Assembly (NCBI GenBank): GCA_030656535.1
Contig: JAUSPL010000421.1
Location: 1-11,431, forward strand
Length of the DNA stretch: 11,431 nt
From: Gemmobacter sp.
GTDB lineage: Bacteria; Pseudomonadota; Alphaproteobacteria; Rhodobacterales; Rhodobacteraceae
Direction: 5' to 3'
The notes beneath the pieces were generated by a model that was not told the origin of the DNA, made no database searches, and worked only from the letters and a program-made list of their open reading frames with translations. The position numbers were made by a program, and so were the translations under genes. Of this stretch, positions 6,899 through 11,431 are shown piece by piece. How positions within the stretch are numbered: the first letter of the stretch is position 1; the number at the start of each line of letters is the position of its first letter.

Positions 6899-7951
6899 AT
6901 GACCAAAGGTTCCGTCCGTTTCGAAGCCGTGACCAAGCGTTTCGGGTCGGTTGTCGCGCTGAAACCCCTGACGCTGGACATCGCCCCCGGCACGCTGGTC
7001 ACGCTGCTGGGGCCGTCGGGCTGCGGCAAGACCACCACCTTGAGGCTGATCGCCGGGTTGGAAACGGCCTCCGAAGGGCGCATCCTGATCGGCGGGCAGG
7101 ATGTCACCCATCAGTCGGCAACCTATCGCCGGGTGTCGATGGTGTTTCAATCCTACGCGCTGTTTCCCCACATGAGCGTGGCGGAAAACGTGGGCTACGG
7201 CCTGAGCGTCAAACGCCTGCCAAAAGCCCAGGTCCGCGAACGCGCCGAAGAGGGGCTGGCGTTGGTCGGCCTTGCGGGTTTTGGTAAACGGCTGCCGTCG
7301 GAACTGTCGGGCGGCCAGCAACAGCGCGTGGCCGTCGCCCGTGCCATCGTGCTGGAACCCGAGGTTCTGTTGCTGGACGAGCCGCTGTCGAACCTTGACG
7401 CCAAGCTGCGTCGCCATGTGCGCGAGGAAATCCGCCAAATTCAGCAGCGGCTGGGCCTGACCGCCGTCTATGTGACCCACGATCAGGAAGAGGCGATGGC
7501 CGTATCGGACCGGATCATCGTCATGAAGAACGCGGAAATTGCCCAGGAAGGATCACCGCATGATCTGTATGACCGGCCTGCGTCCGCGTTCATTGCCGAT
7601 TTCATCGGCGATGCGAACCTGATCGACGTCGAGGTGTCGCAGTCGGGCGCTGATACCGAAATCGCCCTGCTGGGACGCCGACTGCGGGTGGCCCTGCCAC
7701 CAGTGCCCAATGGGGCTGCGAAGATGGTGCTGCGCCCGCATCAGGTTCGGCTGACCCGCGATGCGCAAGGCTTTGCCCTGCCCGCCGAAGTGACCTATGC
7801 CGCCTATCTGGGCAACCAGATCCAGTACACGCTGGACAGCGAGGCTGGACGGATCTTCGCCATCTGCGCGCCGGTTGCGGCACCGTTCCGGCCCGGTGAC
7901 GGGGTGCATGTCACCTTTGACCCAGCCGATGTGCGGCTGGTGCCGGCGTGA
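6899..7951 (+). CDS. afuC: ABC importer ATPase with TOBE domain (AfuC/FbpC/PotA type)
   Basis: This encodes a 350-residue cytoplasmic ATPase. Walker A is GPSGCGKT (38-45), the Q loop has Q84 (VFQSYALFP), the ABC signature is LSGGQQQR (136-143), Walker B is LLLDE (157-161), the D loop is SNLD (164-167), and the switch histidine is H194 (VTHDQEEA). The C-terminal part (about 235-350) fits a TOBE domain, as in the PotA/FbpC/MalK class, and often acts in regulation. ATG 6899 is preferred because GGAG ends six bases before it; the ATG at 6893 directly abuts GGAG and would have no spacing. The gene is last in the operon. ATPases of this class resemble each other whatever their substrate, so the afuC name rests on its partners. 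Confidence 0.93.
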   Translation: MTKGSVRFEAVTKRFGSVVALKPLTLDIAPGTLVTLLGPSGCGKTTTLRLIAGLETASEGRILIGGQDVTHQSATYRRVSMVFQSYALFPHMSVAENVGYGLSVKRLPKAQVRERAEEGLALVGLAGFGKRLPSELSGGQQQRVAVARAIVLEPEVLLLDEPLSNLDAKLRRHVREEIRQIQQRLGLTAVYVTHDQEEAMAVSDRIIVMKNAEIAQEGSPHDLYDRPASAFIADFIGDANLIDVEVSQSGADTEIALLGRRLRVALPPVPNGAAKMVLRPHQVRLTRDAQGFALPAEVTYAAYLGNQIQYTLDSEAGRIFAICAPVAAPFRPGDGVHVTFDPADVRLVPA

Positions 7952-7971
7952 TCCATGCAGGGCCCCATTGG

Positions 7972-7999
7972 GCGACGGAAATTCTAGCCTGCCCGTCGC
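7972..7999. terminator. Possible hairpin downstream of importer operon (weak)
   Basis: GCGACGG (7972-7978; its first G is shared with the preceding GG) pairs with CCGTCGC (7993-7999) across a 14-base loop. It starts 21 bp after the ATPase stop. There is no T tract, so a terminator role is only a suggestion. Confidence 0.25.
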
Positions 8000-8013
8000 G
8001 GTCCCGTGCAAGG

Positions 8014-8033
8014 CTGGGCCCCTGAGAGCCCAG
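8014..8033. terminator. Possible hairpin between convergent genes (weak)
   Basis: CTGGGC (8014-8019) pairs with GCCCAG (8028-8033) across an 8-base loop. It lies in the middle of the convergent gap and could act on either strand, but no T run follows on either side. Confidence 0.25.
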
Positions 8034-8199
8034 ACCAAACCCGGCTCATCCCTCAGCCTGCACCGGGTGACGGTCGCCTTGGCCATCAGGCCCCATACAG
8101 TCGCACGGTTTGCGGCCCGGTCACGTCGGGACAGGGTGCCTTCGCCAGGGTAAACCCGCCCGCCCCATCGGGACGCATGGAGCGGGCTGCAACGCGATG

Positions 8200-8961
8200 T
8201 CACTTCATCGTCAGGCGCGGCGCCTCGGCGGCATCACGGAAGGCTGCAAGCACCTTGTCGGGGTCATGGCGCAAGGCAAGTTCCAAAAGCCCGAACCGGA
8301 CATGCGCCATTTCACGGTAATACTGCACAAAGGCAGCGTTCAGCGCGGCCCCCGCCACCGCGCCCAGAACGGGAATCGCCTGTGCTGCCAGTTTCTGCCC
8401 CAAGGCCGCGGCCAGTTTCGGAACAACAGCCGTTATCATCCGGTTCAGGGCGGGGCCGGTAAAGGTCAACCGCGCGCCAAGGAACGACGTGTTGATTCCG
8501 TCATCTTCGGCCAATGGGCCGCCCGCCCCGAACACGCGCAGTGTTTCGCGTTGGGTGACGTCGGATGCGGGATCAAAGCCGTGTTCTTGCGCCACTTCCT
8601 GAATGCCGCGCAAGATCAACGTGACCGCGACCGGCAATTCGGCCACTGCACCCGGCAGTCCCGCAAACCCACCCGCCGCGCCCGACAGCGTGGCCAGTGC
8701 CATCTGCCCCCGCTCGCCCAGCCGAGGGCCGACCTGGGCAAGACCATAGGCGCGCACCAGCGCGTTTTCGGTAATACCTTGAATCCGGTCCTGAACCGGC
8801 GCAGGCAGTTTTGCCATCTGGCCTTCAACCTTGCCGCCGAACCGCATCAACAGGGCCATGACCCCGCGATTTGCGTGATGATAACGGTGCACCAGCCCCT
8901 CGATCTGCGCAAGCGGCAGGTCGGGCGGGATCAGGGCAGGAACGGGCGCATCTTTTGTCAT
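8200..8961 (-). CDS. EcsC-family protein of unknown function
   Basis: This encodes 253 residues matching the EcsC family in overall pattern. A Gly/Ala-rich stretch SGAAGGFAGLPG (about 92-103) leads into ELPVAVTLILRGIQEVAQEHGFDP, the family's central helix. A second conserved block, KLAAQAIPVLGAVAGAALNAAF (about 190-211), is followed by a helix with the M-A-H-V-R-F motif. The hydrophobic blocks suggest membrane association rather than a classical multi-span protein. EcsC is named from the Bacillus subtilis ecsABC locus and its biochemical role is not established. I chose the ATG at 8961-8959, although no Shine-Dalgarno precedes it; a TTG at 8988 is an alternative. The gene lies 37 bp downstream of the acetyltransferase gene on the same strand, so co-transcription is possible, but a candidate promoter sits in the gap. 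Confidence 0.85.
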   Translation of the reverse strand: MTKDAPVPALIPPDLPLAQIEGLVHRYHHANRGVMALLMRFGGKVEGQMAKLPAPVQDRIQGITENALVRAYGLAQVGPRLGERGQMALATLSGAAGGFAGLPGAVAELPVAVTLILRGIQEVAQEHGFDPASDVTQRETLRVFGAGGPLAEDDGINTSFLGARLTFTGPALNRMITAVVPKLAAALGQKLAAQAIPVLGAVAGAALNAAFVQYYREMAHVRFGLLELALRHDPDKVLAAFRDAAEAPRLTMK

Positions 8962-8967
8962 GCAACA

Positions 8968-8996
8968 AAAGTAGGGCGCGCGGGCCAAGGTTGCAA
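8968..8996 (-). promoter_or_regulatory. Candidate promoter placing the start site at the EcsC ATG (leaderless)
   Basis: On the minus strand, TTGCAA (8996-8991) is followed after exactly 17 bp by TACTTT (8973-8968), and the ATG begins six bases later (8961). Transcription would begin at or within a base or two of the start codon. That would explain the absence of a Shine-Dalgarno sequence. The -10 hexamer is only a moderate match (3 of 6). Confidence 0.3.
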
Positions 8997-8998
8997 TG

Positions 8999-9487
8999 TC
9001 AACCGTCAGCTTTCGTGACCTGACCCGTCACTCCGTCCCATGCCCCCGGCTTCAGGTCGATGCCCAGGACACGGTCGGGGTTGGTCGGCGGCGGCATCGT
9101 CACGTTGTCGCGCTTGATAAATCCGAACCGGCGATAGTAGGGCGCGTCACCAACCAGCAGCACGCGTTCCCACCCCAGACGCCGCGCCTCGGCCAGGCTT
9201 TCGCGCATCAACAGGGCGCCCAGACCTTCGCCCTGCCGGGTCGGGTGGACCGCCACCGGGCCCAGCAGCAAGGTCGGTTTGCCGCCGACCTTGACCGGCC
9301 AGTAGCGGATCACCGCCGCCAACGTGCCATCGCCATCGCGCAACACCAGACACAACGCCGCAACACGCGGCACCCCCTCGCGCAGCCGGTAGGATGACAG
9401 CGCTTCGCGCCCCGGCGCAAAACACAGATCGTAAAGCGCCTCGACCTCCCAGACGTCGGCCTCGGTTTCTTCCTCGAGTCGGAACAT
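8999..9487 (-). CDS. GNAT-family N-acetyltransferase (YhbS/COG3153-like)
   Basis: This encodes 162 residues with a single GNAT fold. The acetyl-CoA pyrophosphate loop is visible as VAVHPTRQGEGLGALLM (79-94), where R84-Q85-G86-E87-G88-L89-G90 fits the (Q/R)xxGx(G/A) rule. LVGDAPYYRRFGF (111-123) is the usual C-terminal motif of this subgroup, in which a loop with a Tyr pair precedes the Phe-Gly-Phe. The product is presumably cytoplasmic and its substrate is unknown. I chose ATG 9487-9485, preceded by AGGACAGGG; the TTG at 9514 is an unneeded extension. It lies upstream of the EcsC gene on the same strand. A perfect TATAAT on this strand lies about 106 bp upstream, in the AT-rich island, but without a good -35. 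Confidence 0.92.
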   Translation of the reverse strand: MFRLEEETEADVWEVEALYDLCFAPGREALSSYRLREGVPRVAALCLVLRDGDGTLAAVIRYWPVKVGGKPTLLLGPVAVHPTRQGEGLGALLMRESLAEARRLGWERVLLVGDAPYYRRFGFIKRDNVTMPPPTNPDRVLGIDLKPGAWDGVTGQVTKADG

Positions 9488-9563
9488 GCCCTGTCCTGTC
9501 CCTTTGTGCCGCAATCTGCCCGCGCCGCCCTGCGCGCGAAATCGGGCCTAACATGCTCTGGCA

Positions 9564-9618
9564 GCAATATCAAACACCTTGGGACTTGATATATTATACA
9601 TGTATTTCAATATATTGC
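9564..9618. promoter_or_regulatory. AT-rich palindromic island, candidate promoter/operator
   Basis: About 75% A+T over roughly 52 bp in a strongly GC-rich neighbourhood. It contains two perfect 10-bp palindromes, ATACATGTAT (9596-9605) and CAATATATTG (9608-9617), 12 bp centre to centre. It also has an inverted repeat ATATCAA/TTGATAT (9567-9573 and 9586-9592) and a longer-range pair GCAATAT/ATATTGC (9564-9570 and 9612-9618). On the minus strand a perfect TATAAT lies at 9598-9593. On the plus strand TTGATA (9586-9591) is followed by AATATA at 17 bp (9609-9614). The dense dyad symmetry suggests one or more dimeric regulators. Confidence 0.5.
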
Positions 9619-9762
9619 GGATCTTTCGTCCAGACGGACGCCCCTCGGGTGGCGCGCAGGCAGAATCGGGCTGGGCAATGGAAGGGTCGTCCCCTGCGGG
9701 CGGCTGTGATCACGTCGTGCCGCAGACTTTGGCAGGGGTCATCGGGAAAACCCCCATGGTGT

Positions 9763-9788
9763 CAGCCCAACCCCGGGGACAGCCCAAC
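9763..9788. repeat. 9-bp direct repeat, 17-bp period
   Basis: CAGCCCAAC occurs at 9763-9771 and again at 9780-9788, with CCCCGGGG between the copies. It lies about 160 bp before the nucleotidase gene. It could be a tandem binding site or chance in GC-rich DNA. Confidence 0.3.
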
Positions 9789-9849
9789 GTTTTTGACGGC
9801 TCATCTTTCGCGAATCGGCGGGCGTGGTAACCTGAGGTTGATTTGCTGC

Positions 9850-9869
9850 GCCCCGCACTTCGCCGGGGC
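9850..9869. other. Small GC-rich hairpin in the cpdB leader
   Basis: GCCCCG (9850-9855) pairs with CGGGGC (9864-9869) across the 8-base loop CACTTCGC. It lies about 78 bp before the cpdB start codon and has no following T run. It could be a leader structure or a weak terminator of upstream transcription. Confidence 0.25.
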
Positions 9870-9946
9870 ATCGAAATCCTGTCACACTGGGCTGCGAAGA
9901 TGGCCCCTGACACTCGTTTGTTGCGCGATCCAGAAAGGAAGCCACC

Positions 9947-11431
9947 ATGTCGCATATCCTGTCCCGCCGCTCATTCCTTTTGTCTTCTGCCGCCGGGGGG
10001 TTGGTGCTGCTGCACCCGTATTCGGCCCGAGCCGCCGCCGGTCAGGCGCACCTGCGCATCCTGGCCACCACCGACCTGCACTGCCACGTGCATCCCTATG
10101 ACTATTATGCCGACAAGCCCAACGACACGATGGGCCTGGCCCGTACTGCATCGATCGTCGCAGCGATCCGGGCCGAGGCGACCAACACCCTGACGGTTGA
10201 CAACGGTGACTATCTGCAAGGCAACCCGATGGGGGATTTCATCGCCTATTCGCGCGGCATGAAGGAAGGCGACACCCACCCCGTGATCGCGGGCATGAAC
10301 GCGTTGGGCTATGATGCAGGCACTCTGGGCAACCACGAGTTCAACTATGGCGTTCCGTTCATGGACCTTGTGAACGCCAAGGCTGGCTTTCCGGTGGTCT
10401 GCGCCAACTTTGCCCACAGCCTTGGCGCGTCCCCGCGCGAGGACAAGCTGCACCTGCCGCCCTATGTGATCCTTGACCGGGACCTGACCGATGGTGCCGG
10501 GGCCAAACACCCCATCAAGGTCGGCTTCATCGGCTTTGTTCCCCCACAGATCATGGCCTGGGACCGCGGGCATCTGGAAGGCAAATTCGCCGTGCGCGAC
10601 ATCCTGGAGGCCGCCCGCGCCTGGGTTCCCCAGATGCGCGAGGACGGCGCGCAGATCATCGTCGCGCTGTCACATTCTGGCATCCAGACCGGGGACGCGG
10701 GCGAGTACATGGAAAATGCGTCGCTGCAACTGGCCGGAATCGACGGCATAGACGCCATTGTGACCGGCCACGCCCACCGGGTCTGGCCGTCCAAGGATTT
10801 CACGGGCGACGGCATCGACATGGACAAGGGCACCCTGATGGGCAAGCCCGCGACCATGGCGGGGTTCTGGGGATCACACCTTGGCCTGATCGATCTGATG
10901 CTGGAACGTGACGGCGCGGGGTGGCGGATCGCCGGGGCTGAATCCTCGGCCCGCCCGATCTATGAGCGCACCGAGGACCGCAAGATCAAACCCCTGGTGG
11001 ACAACTTTGCCCCCGCCATCGCCGCCACGCAGGAAACGCACGACGCGACACTGGCTTATGTGCGGGCCGAAGTGGGCAAGACCAGCGCCCCGCTGCATTC
11101 CTATTTCGCGCTGGTGGCCGATGACCCGTCGGTGCAGATCGTGTCGCTGGCGCAGATCTGGTATGTGACGCAGCTGATGAAGGGCACGGAACACGAGGGC
11201 CTGCCGGTGCTGTCGGCCGCAGCGCCCTTCAAGGCGGGTGGACGCGGCGGCCCGGACTATTACACCGACGTCCCCGCCGGGCCTGTGGCGATCAAGAACG
11301 TGGCCGACCTGTACCTGTATCCCAACACCCTTCAGGCCGTGCGGGTGACCGGGGCGCAGGTGAAAGACTGGCTGGAACGCAGCGCAGGCATTTTCAACCA
11401 GATCACCCCCGGCATGGCGGATCAGGCGCTG
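9947..11431 (+). CDS. cpdB: 2',3'-cyclic-nucleotide 2'-phosphodiesterase/3'-nucleotidase CpdB, 3' end beyond window
   Basis: The first 495 codons are present and the frame is open at the edge; CpdB proteins are usually about 650 residues. It hydrolyses 2',3'-cyclic nucleotides and 3'-nucleotides in the periplasm, releasing nucleosides and phosphate. The N terminus SRRSFLL (6-12) with a hydrophobic stretch and A-R-A29 is a Tat signal. The metallophosphatase domain shows TTDLHCH (D43, H45), DNGD (85-88), GNHE (128-131), SHSG (H243) and GHAH (274-277), the usual two-metal ligands. DLHCHVHPYDYYAD is the CpdB-type form, unlike UshA. The C-terminal nucleotide-binding domain begins near 340 and includes AAPFKAGGRGGPDYYTDV and DLYLYPNTL. 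The ATG at 9947 has AAGGAAG about seven bases upstream. It is probably transcribed alone from the preceding 459-bp region. Confidence 0.95.
   Translation, partial: MSHILSRRSFLLSSAAGGLVLLHPYSARAAAGQAHLRILATTDLHCHVHPYDYYADKPNDTMGLARTASIVAAIRAEATNTLTVDNGDYLQGNPMGDFIAYSRGMKEGDTHPVIAGMNALGYDAGTLGNHEFNYGVPFMDLVNAKAGFPVVCANFAHSLGASPREDKLHLPPYVILDRDLTDGAGAKHPIKVGFIGFVPPQIMAWDRGHLEGKFAVRDILEAARAWVPQMREDGAQIIVALSHSGIQTGDAGEYMENASLQLAGIDGIDAIVTGHAHRVWPSKDFTGDGIDMDKGTLMGKPATMAGFWGSHLGLIDLMLERDGAGWRIAGAESSARPIYERTEDRKIKPLVDNFAPAIAATQETHDATLAYVRAEVGKTSAPLHSYFALVADDPSVQIVSLAQIWYVTQLMKGTEHEGLPVLSAAAPFKAGGRGGPDYYTDVPAGPVAIKNVADLYLYPNTLQAVRVTGAQVKDWLERSAGIFNQITPGMADQAL

Larger units (their letters stand above)
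7952..8199. other. Convergent intergenic gap (248 bp) between importer operon and EcsC gene
   Basis: Two convergent genes end here. I see no supported gene. Two GC-rich hairpins are listed separately; neither is followed by a T run on either strand, so a classical intrinsic terminator is not evident and Rho-dependent termination may apply. Confidence 0.6.
9488..9946. other. Divergent intergenic region (459 bp) before cpdB, with AT-rich island and repeats
   Basis: I find no supported gene here; frames are short and broken by stops. It separates the leftward acetyltransferase gene from the rightward nucleotidase gene, so it should hold both promoters. Contents that I can name are the AT-rich palindromic island (9564-9618), a 9-bp direct repeat (9763-9771 and 9780-9788) and a small GC hairpin (9850-9869). 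Confidence 0.6.

Noticed and set aside
5356..7287. Long open frames overlapping the permease/ATPase region, one on the plus strand in another frame (5356-7287) and one on the minus strand (7480-5699)
   Set aside because: Both overlap strongly supported transporter genes, have His/Arg/Gly/Gln-biased low-information sequence, and show no domain motif.
8086..8199. A 37-codon in-frame extension after the EcsC stop, ending at TGA 8088-8086, that could be readthrough or a small gene starting at the ATG within it
   Set aside because: No Shine-Dalgarno precedes the internal ATG, the codon use is less GC-biased than in real genes here, and the EcsC protein ends at a normal family length.
9579..9830. 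Short plus-strand open frames in the region before cpdB
   Set aside because: They start in the AT-rich island without a ribosome-binding site, have no family resemblance, and overlap the repeats; no support for a gene.
9878..9917. Pho-box-like CTGTCAC sequences upstream of cpdB
   Set aside because: One heptamer matches at 9879 but no second copy follows at the required 11-bp period; CTGACAC further on is out of register.

Overview
The window is high-GC DNA with GC-rich third codon positions and dense, mostly operonic genes. Gene content and protein style (Tat-exported CpdB, an EcsC-family protein, a COG3153-type acetyltransferase, a hybrid kinase of alphaproteobacterial type) suggest an alphaproteobacterium, most likely Rhodobacterales. 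This placement is an inference from protein character. No rRNA, tRNA, CRISPR array, insertion sequence or phage gene was found.

Left part (1-3374, minus strand): a regulatory operon read right to left. It holds an OmpR-type response regulator (3374-2637), then by a 4-bp ATGA overlap a hybrid sensor histidine kinase (2640-133), then, 42 bp on, the first 30 codons of a HAD-superfamily hydrolase that leaves the window at base 1. The kinase is broken by one in-frame TAA codon (976-978), exactly between the phospho-acceptor domain and the ATPase domain. Both sides remain fully coding in the same frame.

Middle part (3612-7951, plus strand): a divergent operon for a complete binding-protein-dependent ABC importer. 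It has an exported substrate-binding protein, a double-length fused permease and an ATPase. The binding protein and the fused permease look like AfuA and AfuB, a family often labelled 'iron(III)' but shown in pathogens to take up hexose phosphates. The 237-bp divergent control region carries an 8-bp inverted repeat. Together these genes form a coherent module: the importer brings in a (probably phosphorylated) solute, the two-component system senses it and switches the operon, and the HAD enzyme could dephosphorylate it inside the cell.

Right part: a 248-bp convergent gap is followed by two minus-strand genes, an EcsC-family protein (8961-8200) and a GNAT acetyltransferase (9487-8999). A 459-bp non-coding stretch then holds a strikingly AT-rich, palindrome-rich island. 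The window ends inside a plus-strand cpdB-like gene (9947 to the edge) for a Tat-exported 2',3'-cyclic-nucleotide phosphodiesterase/3'-nucleotidase. It is also a phosphate-ester enzyme, but nothing visible links it to the importer operon.
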